From: Parvibaculum sp045863935
GTDB taxonomy: Bacteria; Pseudomonadota; Alphaproteobacteria; Parvibaculales; Parvibaculaceae
Assembly (NCBI RefSeq): GCF_045863935.1
Contig: NZ_BTVP01000002.1
Location: forward strand, 1-64,000
DNA length: 64,000 nt
Direction of reading: 5' to 3'
Position 1 is the stretch's first letter; the number at the start of each line of letters is the position of its first letter. Under the pieces are notes generated by a model. It was not told the origin of the DNA. It saw nothing but the letters and a program-made list of their open reading frames with translations, and made no database searches. This document shows positions 18,299 to 26,776 of this stretch, piece by piece. The translations under genes were made by a program, and so were the position numbers.

Positions 18299-18460
18299 GT
18301 GACCGGGACCCTGAATGAACGCGGCGGATGCCGCATCCCCAAGCCCTATCAAAGCGCCGCCTGTTTGGCGACGGTAAAGACGCCGCACGCCGCACCGCTC
18401 GCTTCCGGCGGGCCGCTCGCATAGTCTTGCGCCAAAGATCGGAAAACGGAGAAGCCGGCC

Positions 18461-19798
18461 ATGAAAATGCAACCCGCCGCGGCAAGCGCCCCCTGGCCCT
18501 TCGTGCCCGCACCGCGCGTCATCGACATCACCCATGCCAAGGGCTGCACGCTCTACACGCGCGACGGCGGCGAGATCCTTGATGCGGCGGGCGGCGCCAT
18601 CGTCTCCAACATCGGCCAGGGCCGCCCGGAAGTCGGCGAGGCGATGGCCGCCGCCATGACTTCGCTCTCCTATGCCGTGCCGCCCTTCGTGACGCCCGAA
18701 CGCACCCGCGTGATGGAGCGCCTGCACCGCGCCTGGCTGCCCGCAAATCTCACGCGCGGCTATTTCGCCAGCGGCGGCTCGGAAGCGGTCGATGCGGCCT
18801 GCCGTCTCGCGGTTCAGCATTTCCGCGCCAAGGGCGACACGAAGCGCTGGAAGATCGTGAGCCGCGACATTTCCTATCACGGCACGACCCTGTTCACGCT
18901 CGGCGTCGCGGGCCATGTCGCCCGCAAAAAGGGCTTCGAGGAACTGATCCCGCATATGCCGCAAGTGCCGACGCCCTATTCGCTGCGCGCGCCGGGCGGC
19001 CGCCACGATCCGGACTATGACCTCAAGGCGGCGCAGGCGCTCGAAGACACGATCCTTCGCGAGGGGCCGGAGACGGTCGCCGCCTTTCTCGCCGAACCGA
19101 TCACCGGCTCCTCCGGCGGCGCGCTCATGCCGGGCGCACGCTACTGGCCGAAGGTGCGCGAGATCTGCGACCGCCATGGCGTCATTCTCATTTCCGACGA
19201 AGTGATGGTCGGCTTCGGCCGCACCGGCAAGCGCTTCGCCTGCGAACATTTCGGCTTCACGCCCGACATCATGATCGCGGGCAAGGGATTCGCGGGCGGC
19301 TATGCGCCCATCGTCGGCGTGTTCGCGAGCGATGCCGTCGTGGCTCCCTTGGCCGATGCGGGCCAAGGCCTCATGTTCTACACCTATGGCGGACATCCGG
19401 GCGCCTGCGCCGCCGCCGACAAGGTGCTGCAGATCATGGAAGACGAAGACCTGGTCGCCCGCGCCGCGAAGCAGGGCCGCGGCCTCGCGGAACGGCTCGA
19501 GGCCCAGCTCGGCCAGCATCCGAACGTCGCCGAGATCAGGGGCGAGGGACTCTTCCGCGGCCTCGAAATCGTCAAGGACCGCGACACGCTCGAACCCTTC
19601 CCTGAAAGTGCGGCGCTCGCGCAGCGCATCGTCGGCGCGGGGCTCAAGCGCGGCGTCTTCTTCTATGGCGGCGGCACCGGCGCCGTGCGCGACATCGTCT
19701 GTCTCGGCCCCGCCTTCATCGTCTCCGACGGCGAACTCGACCGCATGGCCGAAACGCTGAAACTCGCCATCGACGACGCGGTCGCCTCAGCTTCCTGA
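18461..19798 (+). CDS. class III aminotransferase (aspartate aminotransferase family protein)
   Basis: A 445-aa PLP-dependent fold-type I enzyme, omega-transaminase group. The phosphate-cup motif ASGGSEAVDAACRLA (about 103-117), the cofactor Asp in LISDEVMVGFGRTG (D246) and the Schiff-base lysine in MIAGKGFAGG (K275) are all present. The substrate (beta-alanine, GABA, taurine or other omega-amine) is not evident. It starts at the ATG at 18461 and lies divergently to dadA across 162 nt. Confidence 0.88.
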   Translation: MKMQPAAASAPWPFVPAPRVIDITHAKGCTLYTRDGGEILDAAGGAIVSNIGQGRPEVGEAMAAAMTSLSYAVPPFVTPERTRVMERLHRAWLPANLTRGYFASGGSEAVDAACRLAVQHFRAKGDTKRWKIVSRDISYHGTTLFTLGVAGHVARKKGFEELIPHMPQVPTPYSLRAPGGRHDPDYDLKAAQALEDTILREGPETVAAFLAEPITGSSGGALMPGARYWPKVREICDRHGVILISDEVMVGFGRTGKRFACEHFGFTPDIMIAGKGFAGGYAPIVGVFASDAVVAPLADAGQGLMFYTYGGHPGACAAADKVLQIMEDEDLVARAAKQGRGLAERLEAQLGQHPNVAEIRGEGLFRGLEIVKDRDTLEPFPESAALAQRIVGAGLKRGVFFYGGGTGAVRDIVCLGPAFIVSDGELDRMAETLKLAIDDAVASAS

Positions 19799-19812
19799 AT
19801 TTTCCGGCACTC

Positions 19813-19857
19813 TTGACGGGACTGTCGTCACGCCCTATATGTCACCGAATGGTGACA
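19813..19857 (+). promoter_or_regulatory. tetR promoter with operator over the start codon
   Basis: A near-consensus promoter has -35 TTGACG (19813-19818), a 17-nt spacer, and -10 TATATG (19836-19841). The perfect dyad TGTCACCGAATGGTGACA (19840-19857) overlaps the end of the -10 and contains the ATG at 19849. The expected transcription start is at or within 1-2 nt of that ATG, so the mRNA would be leaderless and autorepressed. Confidence 0.75.
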
Positions 19858-20508
19858 AAAAGGAAAGAGACGCAGGCGAGCCGCCCCCGCGACCGGGAGA
19901 AGACCGGCAAGGCCATTCTCGATGCGGTTGGCCACCTCATCCTGCGTGACGGGCTCTCCGGTGTCGGCATCAACGCCGTCGCGCGCGAGGCCGGTGCCGA
20001 CAAGGTTCTCATCTATCGCTATTTCGGCGATCTCGACGGGCTTTACCGCGCTTATGCCGAGACGGGCGACTTCTGGTGGACGGTCGAGGACATGCTGGCA
20101 AGCGTGGAAGGCGCGGCAACGCTCGCCGAAGCGCTCAAGGCGGGGTTGCGTTTCCACGCCGCCGAAATGCGCAAACGTCCGGTGACGCTCGCCGTCATCG
20201 CGGCGGAGCCGGAGAACCGCACGCCGCTTGTCGTCGCGCTTGAAGAAGTGCGCGAGCGCCGTTCGCTCGACCTCATGAAGAGGATCGCCGCGCGCTACGA
20301 CGTGCCGGGCGGCGCGGACATTCCCGCACTCACCGCGCTGCTCGCCGCCGCCATCGACTATCTCCTCGCCCGCGCGCGGAGCATCCGCGTCTATGGCGGC
20401 GTTGAAATCAAGACGCCCAGGGACTGGGAACGGATATTCACAACCATCGACGCAATGATCGACGGCGCGCTCGCACCCGCGCATCCCAAAGGGAGGAAGA
20501 TTTCATGA
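19849..20508 (+). CDS. TetR/AcrR family transcriptional regulator
   Basis: A 219-aa regulator. The N-terminal TetR HTH lies at about residues 18-63 (AILDAVGHLILRDGLSGVGI, ADKVLIYRYFGDLDGLY), and a helical ligand-binding domain follows. The ATG at 19849 is preferred over an in-frame upstream start at 19813. That one lies in the -35 element, and the operator dyad and -10 place transcription start at 19849. The stop overlaps the ATG of the nitroreductase-like gene (ATGA at 20505-20508), so both form one autoregulated operon. Confidence 0.88.
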   Translation: MVTKRKETQASRPRDREKTGKAILDAVGHLILRDGLSGVGINAVAREAGADKVLIYRYFGDLDGLYRAYAETGDFWWTVEDMLASVEGAATLAEALKAGLRFHAAEMRKRPVTLAVIAAEPENRTPLVVALEEVRERRSLDLMKRIAARYDVPGGADIPALTALLAAAIDYLLARARSIRVYGGVEIKTPRDWERIFTTIDAMIDGALAPAHPKGRKIS

Positions 20509-21701
20509 CGACGTTCCTGACGCGCCGCCGCCTGCTCCAGGCCGCCGGCGGAATTACGCTTGTCGCCGCGGGCGGTGCCGTCTGGCGCGCCCATGACCGC
20601 GGCGTTTTCGTGAAACCTTCCGGCGCGCCTTACGATCCGTGGACGCTCTGGAACGCGCCGGAATATGAGGGCACACCCATTGCGCTCGTAGCCGCCGGCA
20701 TTCTCGCCTCCAATCCGCACAACACGCAGCCATGGGTGTTCCGCATCGGCGCGGACCGTATCGACCTCCTCGCCGATACGTCGCGCGATCTTGGCAGCTT
20801 CGATCCCTGTTTGCGCGAAATGCATATCGGTCTTGGCTGCGCCATCGAGAACATGGCGCTCGCCGCACCGGCAAACGGTTATGCCGTTGCCATCGAACCG
20901 GCGGAGGGCTCGCTCCTCGATATCGAGCGCGGCGGCATGGTCCGTGCGGCAACGCTTCGTCTCTCGAAGGCAAACGCAACCACCGATCCGCTCTACGACG
21001 CCATCCCGCATCGCCACACCAATCGCTATCCCTATGAGCGCGAGCGCGGCTTTCCGGAAGACCTGTTGCGCAGTTTCGTCGCCATGCCGGCGGACGGCAA
21101 TGTGGCGCTCTCCCTCTTCACCGAAGGCAAGGAGTATGAAGCGCTCGGCGCCGCCATCGTCCAGGCGACGAAGGAGATCGTCGCCGACCACGAGATGATC
21201 GAAGACAGCCACGCCTGGTTCCGCGATGGCCCGCGAGACATGGCGCGCGAACGAAGCGGCCTCGAACTCGACACGGCCGGGCTTTCGCCCGCTCTCCTCA
21301 CAGCAGCAAAGTTCCTGCCCGCGCTTCCCGCCGAGCAGAGCCACGGTACCTGGCTCGGCCAGACACGCGACACCCATGTGCCGACCGCCGCCCTTCTTGG
21401 CATGATCTCGGTGCGCGACCGCTACGACCGTCCGCAGGCGCTAGCGGCAGGGCGGCTCTGGCAGCGCCTTCATCTTGAAGCGAGTGCGGCCGGCGTTGCG
21501 ATGCACCCGCTCAACCAGCCAGTGGAAACCATCGACCGGGAGCGCCAGACGGACAGGGAAGCGGCTTCGGAAGCACGCCTCGCAAACATCGTGAAGAATC
21601 CGGGATGGCAGCCGACCTTCTGCTTCCGCGGCGGATATCCCACGCGCGAAGCGATCGCCAGCGCCCGGCGAAGCGTGGAAGAGGTCATTCAGAAGACTTA
21701 G
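20505..21701 (+). CDS. Tat-exported nitroreductase-like protein (Acg family)
   Basis: A 398-aa flavoprotein-like protein with two nitroreductase-fold halves, as in the mycobacterial Acg family. The N-terminus is a twin-arginine signal (TRRRLLQAAGGITLVAAGG), predicting folded export to the periplasm. The NPHNTQPWVFRIG motif marks the FMN-binding first half, and HRHTNRYPYERERGF and LWQRLHLEASAAGVAMHPLN mark the second. The substrate is unknown. Acg itself is thought to sequester FMN rather than catalyse. It is coupled to the TetR gene. Confidence 0.85.
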   Translation: MTTFLTRRRLLQAAGGITLVAAGGAVWRAHDRGVFVKPSGAPYDPWTLWNAPEYEGTPIALVAAGILASNPHNTQPWVFRIGADRIDLLADTSRDLGSFDPCLREMHIGLGCAIENMALAAPANGYAVAIEPAEGSLLDIERGGMVRAATLRLSKANATTDPLYDAIPHRHTNRYPYERERGFPEDLLRSFVAMPADGNVALSLFTEGKEYEALGAAIVQATKEIVADHEMIEDSHAWFRDGPRDMARERSGLELDTAGLSPALLTAAKFLPALPAEQSHGTWLGQTRDTHVPTAALLGMISVRDRYDRPQALAAGRLWQRLHLEASAAGVAMHPLNQPVETIDRERQTDREAASEARLANIVKNPGWQPTFCFRGGYPTREAIASARRSVEEVIQKT

Positions 21702-21703
21702 TG

Positions 21704-21850
21704 TCCCACCCGCCCTTGGGGGCGGGTTGAAAAATTCGAGCTTGCGAAGAATTTTTCGGGGCGGGGGAAATCTTGGCGCCGCACCCCCGCCCCGGAATTT
21801 GTTTCGCCAAGGCGACTCAAATTCCGACCCTCCCCGAGGGGAGGGTGGAA
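21704..21850. repeat. cluster of hairpins, repeat family 2
   Basis: Between two convergent genes lie at least five successive inverted repeats: CCACCCGCCC with GGGCGGG (about 21705-21728), AAAAATTC with GAATTTTT (21730-21756), GGGGCGGGGG with CCCCCGCCCC (about 21758-21794), GAATTTG with CAAATTC (21795-21825), and CCCTCCCCGAGGGGAGGG within 21826-21848. The last block recurs exactly at 56348-56370. It probably also terminates transcription from both sides. Confidence 0.8.
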
Positions 21851-21852
21851 CT

Positions 21853-22995
21853 CTATTCTTTCCGTGCCGTGACGACTTCATCCACCGATGGCGGCATCGT
21901 CTCGACATAGATGGAGCGGCTCGGGAAGGCGAAGCCCGTTCCCGCGCCTTCGACGATCTGCTTGATGCGATAGGCAAGGGCTTCCTTCACCTCCAGCCAC
22001 TCGCCCCAGACGGTCGTCCGGGTGAAGCAATAGACCATGATGTCGATGGAGGAAGCGCCGAAACTGTCGACGCGCACGAAGAGTGGCGCAAGCGGCGGCT
22101 GCACGAAATCGTCGACCGAAGCGAGATAAGCGCGGATGTCGTCGCAGATACGCTGAAGCTGCTCGTGCGTCGTCCGGTATTCGACGCCGATCAGCCAGGA
22201 TATCCGTCGATAAGTCATTGCGCTGTAATTGATGACCGCGTTGTCGGAGAGGTGCTGGTTCGGCACATAGACCGGCGCCTTGTCGAACTGGCGCACCCGC
22301 GTGGAGCGGAAGCCGATCTTCTCGACTGTCCCTTCGACGACGCCATCCACCTTGATCCAGTCTCCGAAGCCGAAGCGGCGCTCGATCAGGATCGACATGC
22401 CGCCGATCAGGTTCTTGAAGAGGTCCTGCGCGCCGAGCGCCACCGCCACGCCGAAAAGCCCGAGCCCCGCGATGATCGGCGCAACCTGAATGCCCCAGGT
22501 CTGCAGGATCGTCGCCGCCGCGACGAGCACGATCGCGGTCTTCGCGCCGGCGATCAGCCAGTCGAGAATCTCCGGCGTCAGCACGCGCTCCAACTTCTTG
22601 ATGCCCTGGCTCACCGGCCCGACGCAGTTGTAGAGCGCCCAGAAGATCGCAACGATGATGAGCGAGCGGTTCAGATTTTCGGTGAAGGTCCGCGCCACAT
22701 CCTCGAAGGCCAGATATTCCGTCGCGAAGAAAAAACCGAGGGCAAAGAAAAGGAAGCGCAAGGGGTTGCGGATCGCATCGCGAATATAGTCGTCGATCTT
22801 CGTCTCGGTGCGCTCCACCCAGCGGTCGGCAATCGCCAGCACGAAGCGGGTGAAGAGCCCACGGAGCACATAGAAGATGCCGAAAATACCGATGGCGACC
22901 AGTATGTCGCCAATACTGTGGCCGAGGACTCCCGTCTGCCAGACGTCCTTGACGAGTTCCCAGTAGTCCGAGAAGTTTCCGGCGATACCCTGCAT
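21853..22995 (-). CDS. small-conductance mechanosensitive channel (MscS family)
   Basis: A 380-aa inner-membrane channel with about four N-terminal helices and then the pore-forming MscS core. The core shows APIIAGLGLFGVAVALGAQD, the TM3 Gly/Ala pattern, and DLFKNLIGGMSILIERRF. The beta domain follows (GDWIKVDGVVEGTVEKIGFR). The start is taken as the ATG at 22993-22995. A TTG at 23017-23019 would overlap the prfC stop as TTGA and is a serious alternative. It likely forms an operon with prfC upstream, an unusual pairing. Confidence 0.88.
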   Translation of the reverse strand: MQGIAGNFSDYWELVKDVWQTGVLGHSIGDILVAIGIFGIFYVLRGLFTRFVLAIADRWVERTETKIDDYIRDAIRNPLRFLFFALGFFFATEYLAFEDVARTFTENLNRSLIIVAIFWALYNCVGPVSQGIKKLERVLTPEILDWLIAGAKTAIVLVAAATILQTWGIQVAPIIAGLGLFGVAVALGAQDLFKNLIGGMSILIERRFGFGDWIKVDGVVEGTVEKIGFRSTRVRQFDKAPVYVPNQHLSDNAVINYSAMTYRRISWLIGVEYRTTHEQLQRICDDIRAYLASVDDFVQPPLAPLFVRVDSFGASSIDIMVYCFTRTTVWGEWLEVKEALAYRIKQIVEGAGTGFAFPSRSIYVETMPPSVDEVVTARKE

Positions 22996-23015
22996 CCCCC
23001 CGAGAACCCCTTCGA

Positions 23016-24635
23016 TCAAGCCGCCACAGGCGCGCGCTCGCGCGTCGCGGAGAAGCGTATCTTCGGCCACTTCTCGAGCGTATAGCCGAGTTCCCAGGCG
23101 CTCTTGCCCATGAAGACCGGCGCGCCGTCGCGGTCGGTCGCCATGTTGCCGCGATGCGCCTCCATGAAGCGTTTGAGCTCGGCGGGGTCTTCCGCGCTTA
23201 CCCAACGCGCCGTTTCATAGGGGGCGGGCTCGAAATGCACCTTGATGTCGTATTCCGAGGCAATGCGCGAGGCGAGCACTTCGAGCTGAAGCTGGCCGAC
23301 GACGCCCACGATCCAGTTCGCGCCGATCTCCGGTTTGAAGACCTGCGTCACGCCCTCTTCCGCCAGGCTTTCGAGCGCGCGGCGCATGTGTTTCGCCTTC
23401 ATCGGGTCGTCGAGGCGTACACGGCGCAGGATTTCCGGCGCGAAGTTCGGAATGCCCGTGAAGGTCAGGTCTTCCGTTTCGCTCAGCGTGTCGCCGACGC
23501 GGATCGTACCGTGGTTCGGGATTCCGATGATGTCGCCCGCATAGGCCTCGTCCAGCAGTTCGCGGTCCTGCGCGAAGAAGAGGATCGGATTGTGAACGCC
23601 GATCGTCTTGCCGCTGCCGGAAAGCTTGAGCCGCATGCCGCGCTTGAACTTGCCGGAGCATATGCGCATGAAAGCCACACGGTCGCGGTGGTTCGCGTCC
23701 ATGTTCGCCTGCACCTTGAAGACGAAGCCGGAGACCTTCGATTCCGTCGGCTCGACAATGCGGCTTGCGGCGGGCTGCGCGCGCGGCGGCGGGGCGAATT
23801 GCACCACGGCGTCGAGCAATTCGCGCACGCCGAGTTTCCTCAGCGCGCTGCCGAAATAGATCGGTGTCATATGGCCCGCCAGATAGGCATCGATGTCGAA
23901 GGCAGGGCTGCCTTCGCGTGCGAGTTCCATCTCTTCGCGGAACTTCGCGAGTTCGTCCGCACCCGCATATTCGGCGATCTTGTCGCCATCGAGGCTTGGG
24001 GGTTCTTCGTCGCTGTGTTCCGTTCCGGGCTTCGCATAGGGAACAAAGCGGTTGTTCACGGGATCGAAAATGCCGCGCAGCAGACCGCCCATACCCGCCG
24101 GCCAGATCATCGGCACGGTGTCGAGCGCGAGTTTCGAGGCGATCTCGTCCATCAGGTCGAACGGGTCCTGGCCTTCGCGGTCGATCTTGTTGATGAAGGT
24201 GATGATCGGCACGTCGCGCAGCCGGCAGACCTCGAAGAGCTTCAGCGTCTGTGCCTCGATGCCCTTCGCCGCGTCGATCACCATGATGGCGCTGTCGGCG
24301 GCGGTGAGCGTCCGGTAGGTGTCCTCGCTGAAATCCTCGTGGCCCGGTGTGTCGAGCAGGTTGCAGGTGATGCCCTTGTATTCGAAGGTCATCACGGCCG
24401 ACGTCACCGAGATGCCGCGGTCCTGCTCGATCTTCATCCAGTCCGAACGCGCACGCCGGTTGTCGCCGCGCGCCTTCACCTGCCCGGCAAGGCGGATCGC
24501 CCCGCCTTTCAGCAGCAGGTTTTCGGTCAGCGTCGTTTTACCGGCGTCGGGGTGGGAGATGATCGCGAAAGTCCGGCGGTTCCGGACCTCCGCCCCCACC
24601 TCGCCCGGCCGGGCGGCGGTTTCGGTCGTACTCAC
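23016..24635 (-). CDS. prfC: peptide chain release factor 3
   Basis: A 539-aa translational GTPase that recycles RF1/RF2. Motifs are G1 SHPDAGKTT (27-35), the switch region EQDRGISVTS, G3 LLDTPGHEDFSEDTYR, and G4 FINKIDREGQDPFDL. The C-terminal RF3 domain (ANWIVGVVGQLQLEVL, MEAHRGNMATDRDGAPVF) completes the protein. The start is the GTG at 24633-24635, 6 nt after GAGGAG. Longer frames upstream lie antisense to the next gene. Confidence 0.95.
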   Translation of the reverse strand: MSTTETAARPGEVGAEVRNRRTFAIISHPDAGKTTLTENLLLKGGAIRLAGQVKARGDNRRARSDWMKIEQDRGISVTSAVMTFEYKGITCNLLDTPGHEDFSEDTYRTLTAADSAIMVIDAAKGIEAQTLKLFEVCRLRDVPIITFINKIDREGQDPFDLMDEIASKLALDTVPMIWPAGMGGLLRGIFDPVNNRFVPYAKPGTEHSDEEPPSLDGDKIAEYAGADELAKFREEMELAREGSPAFDIDAYLAGHMTPIYFGSALRKLGVRELLDAVVQFAPPPRAQPAASRIVEPTESKVSGFVFKVQANMDANHRDRVAFMRICSGKFKRGMRLKLSGSGKTIGVHNPILFFAQDRELLDEAYAGDIIGIPNHGTIRVGDTLSETEDLTFTGIPNFAPEILRRVRLDDPMKAKHMRRALESLAEEGVTQVFKPEIGANWIVGVVGQLQLEVLASRIASEYDIKVHFEPAPYETARWVSAEDPAELKRFMEAHRGNMATDRDGAPVFMGKSAWELGYTLEKWPKIRFSATRERAPVAA

Positions 24636-24807
24636 GTTGAGCTCCTCAGGATTTGCGGCGGACACTAGCCGAAAGCGCCCGAAATCGCCACCCGGGACAA
24701 AAAGGCACGTCTTCGACAAAAATGGCCGCGACAAACTGGCCAATCCTTGACGGCGGCGTCCCGTGCGAGCATGGCGCCATTCGACATTCAATAAAGAGAG
24801 AGACCCG

Positions 24808-25026
24808 ATGACCACCGCACGCGACATCATAGAGCCGCATATCGAGGCGGCGCTGGCCGAGGCGGCCGAGAAACAGATCTCGACCGACGCCATGGCCCGC
24901 ATCATGTTCGAGAAGGTGCTGCATATCTGGCGCGACGTCCGCGCCCCGGAAGACATCAAGGCGGAACTCATGGAAGCCGCCGATCATCTCGACCCGGACG
25001 AAGACTTTATGTTCATGCGGCCGTAA
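24808..25026 (+). CDS. small conserved-looking hypothetical protein
   Basis: A 72-aa acidic, helical protein (MTTARDIIEPHIEAALAEAA start) with no recognised family. The ATG at 24808 follows a purine-rich AAAGAGAGAGA stretch. A start 45 nt upstream is less likely. The last codons (MFMRP and stop) lie inside the first copy of a 29-bp tandem repeat, so the 3' end of the gene may have been duplicated or reshaped. Confidence 0.65.
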   Translation: MTTARDIIEPHIEAALAEAAEKQISTDAMARIMFEKVLHIWRDVRAPEDIKAELMEAADHLDPDEDFMFMRP

Positions 25027-25094
25027 ACGGCCTCGGGATGTTCATGCGGCCGTAAACGGCCTCGGGATGTTCATGCGCCCTTGAACGGCGCGGG
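25009..25094. repeat. three tandem copies of a 29-bp unit at a gene end
   Basis: Copies lie at 25009-25037, 25038-25066 (identical) and 25067-25094 (28 bp, diverged). Each carries ATGTTCATGC followed by the small dyad GGCCGTAAACGGCC. The first copy encodes the C-terminus and stop of the preceding gene. Repeated short stems could act as weak terminators or an mRNA 3' end. Confidence 0.85.
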
Positions 25095-25116
25095 ATATCC
25101 CTGCGACCGGAAGCAT

Positions 25117-25518
25117 CTAGCGCGCGGAGATTGCCTCGATGATCCGGCAGTCTCCGATGCGGCCGCCCCGGCAGCACTCGCTGAGATGCCGCAACTCCTT
25201 CTCCAGCCTTTTCAGGTCGGCAATCTTGCGCTCGATTTCCACGAGGTGATCGAGCGCAAGCCTGTCCACTGCCGCGCAGTCCCGGTCCGTCCGCTTGGAG
25301 AGGTCGAGGAGCTCACGCACCTGTTCCAGCGTGAAGCCGAGATCGCGGCATCGGCGGATGAAGTGCAGCCGCTCGCGGTGCTTAGTATCATAGGCGCGGT
25401 AGTTGCCACTCGTCCGGGGTGGCTCCGGCAGCAGGCCTATCTTCTCGTAATAACGGATAGTCACGACCTTGGTGCCGGTCGCCTTCGCCAGATCGCCGAT
25501 ACCAGTTCCGTCGCTCAT
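25117..25518 (-). CDS. MerR family metal-responsive regulator (Zn/Cd/Pb/Cu group)
   Basis: A 133-aa regulator. The N-terminal winged HTH is at residues 5-70 (GIGDLAKATGTKVVTIRYYE, RTSGNYRAYDTKHRERLHFI), followed by a dimerisation helix. The metal-binding region shows a Cys around 80 (DRDCAAVD) and the C-terminal ECCRGGRIGDCRIIE cluster typical of CadR/PbrR/ZntR-like proteins. It is divergent from a cation transporter and its promoter contains the elongated MerR spacer, so it very likely controls that transporter in response to a soft metal. Confidence 0.88.
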   Translation of the reverse strand: MSDGTGIGDLAKATGTKVVTIRYYEKIGLLPEPPRTSGNYRAYDTKHRERLHFIRRCRDLGFTLEQVRELLDLSKRTDRDCAAVDRLALDHLVEIERKIADLKRLEKELRHLSECCRGGRIGDCRIIEAISAR

Positions 25519-25522
25519 GGCC

Positions 25523-25553
25523 TTGACCCTATAGTTACTATAGACTCTACCTT
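25523..25553 (+). promoter_or_regulatory. MerR-type promoter with a 19-bp spacer and dyad
   Basis: -35 TTGACC (25523-25528) and -10 TACCTT (25548-25553) are separated by 19 bp. That spacing is too long for normal transcription and typical of MerR activation by DNA underwinding. The spacer holds the perfect dyad CTATAG-TTA-CTATAG (25529-25543). It drives the cation transporter at 25586 and abuts the start of the divergent merR gene. Confidence 0.85.
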
Positions 25554-25585
25554 AACAGCGTTGAGCAAACAATGCGAGGCAAGCC

Positions 25586-26236
25586 ATGAGCGGACAATGC
25601 TGCGACCATGAAGCGAGCGAGGCGCAATTGCGCGATACCGCCTACCGGCGCGTGCTCTGGGCCGCTCTCGCGATCAACTTCATTATGTTCGCCATCGAGA
25701 TCGGTGCCGGCCTCGCCGCCGGATCGGTCGCGCTTCAGGCGGATGCACTCGATTTTCTCGGCGACACGGCGACCTACGCGATCAGCCTTTTCGTCATCGG
25801 CATGTCGCTCCGCGCGCGCGCCCTGGCGGCGCTCGCGAAAGGCGGCGCAATGGCGCTGCTCGGGTTCTGGGTGGCAGGCGCTACCGTCTGGCACGTCGCG
25901 TATGGCGGCGCGCCCGAAGCCTTCATGATGGGCGCCGTCGGTTTGGCCGCCCTCACCGCCAACGCCGCCGTCTTCGTCCTTCTCTGGCGCTATCGCTCGG
26001 GCGACAGCAACATGCGCTCCGTCTGGCTCTGTTCGCGCAACGACGTGATCGGCAATTGCGCCGTCCTTCTTGCGGCGCTCGGCGTCTTCGGCACCGGCAC
26101 CGCCTGGCCCGATATCGCGGTCGCAGCGGTCATGTCCACCCTCGCGCTTCAGGGCGCATGGGCCGTCTTCCGGCAGGCGCTCGGCGAACTACGTGAAAGC
26201 CGTCTGTCCGGTTCCGCACAGGAGAGGACGGCCTAG
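25586..26236 (+). CDS. cation transporter (CDF-like, short form)
   Basis: A 216-aa membrane protein of the cation diffusion facilitator type with about six helices. A Cys/His N-terminus (SGQCCDHEASE) probably binds metal. The metal-site helices carry DALDFLGDTATY and CSRNDVIGNC, with Asp and Asn in place of the usual HxxxD pattern. The C-terminal cytosolic domain of full-length CDF exporters is missing. It sits under a MerR-controlled promoter, indicating inducible metal efflux. The last 4 nt overlap the convergent DUF1491 gene. Confidence 0.85.
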   Translation: MSGQCCDHEASEAQLRDTAYRRVLWAALAINFIMFAIEIGAGLAAGSVALQADALDFLGDTATYAISLFVIGMSLRARALAALAKGGAMALLGFWVAGATVWHVAYGGAPEAFMMGAVGLAALTANAAVFVLLWRYRSGDSNMRSVWLCSRNDVIGNCAVLLAALGVFGTGTAWPDIAVAAVMSTLALQGAWAVFRQALGELRESRLSGSAQERTA

Positions 26237-26565
26237 CCCACTTTCTCCTGCAGGAAGTGGCGGCCTTCCCGGTCCTCGATCTCGATCACCCAGATATCCG
26301 GATCGAAGCGCCTCTGCTTTTCTATATAGGCGTCGGCGTCGGCTTCCGGCTGCCGGCCCTTCGACAACCAGACGAGAGAGCCGTCGCCCTCCCGCGCCGG
26401 GCTGAAAACCTCGGCTTCACCGTTCAGCGGGTTCACCTTCACGAGCACGGTGCCCGAGGTGTCGTCGCCCCGGCGCACGACCATCGCCATCGCGCCCGCC
26501 GCCTGCGCGCGGCGGATCAGCGCTTTCACCCAGATGTCGGCTTTCAGCCTCGGCGCGATATCCAT
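26233..26565 (-). CDS. DUF1491 family protein
   Basis: A 110-aa soluble protein matching DUF1491 (RLKADIWVKALIRRAQAAGA, RGDDTSGTVLVKVN, FDPDIWVIEIEDREGRHFL). The family is restricted mainly to alphaproteobacteria and its function is unknown. It starts at the ATG at 26563-26565 and is convergent with the cation transporter. Confidence 0.92.
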   Translation of the reverse strand: MDIAPRLKADIWVKALIRRAQAAGAMAMVVRRGDDTSGTVLVKVNPLNGEAEVFSPAREGDGSLVWLSKGRQPEADADAYIEKQRRFDPDIWVIEIEDREGRHFLQEKVG

Positions 26566-26776
26566 TGTCGTTTCCGTTGGCCCCTGTGACCGTTTGTTGC
26601 CGTAACCCGCGCGCCCCAGCGTCTTTCGGGCCGCTCCCGTTCATGCTTAACGCGTTTCCCGTTTGCGGAGGGGGCCACGCGGCATTAGACTCGGTCACAC
26701 TTCATTAAGACAAGTCGCCAGTCGCGAGAACCCGGTCAAGCGGGAAGCGCGGCATTCACGGGGCAGCGGGGTTGCC

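Noticed and set aside
25009..25094. CRISPR array
   Set aside because: The copies abut with no spacers, there are only three units, and no cas genes are present.
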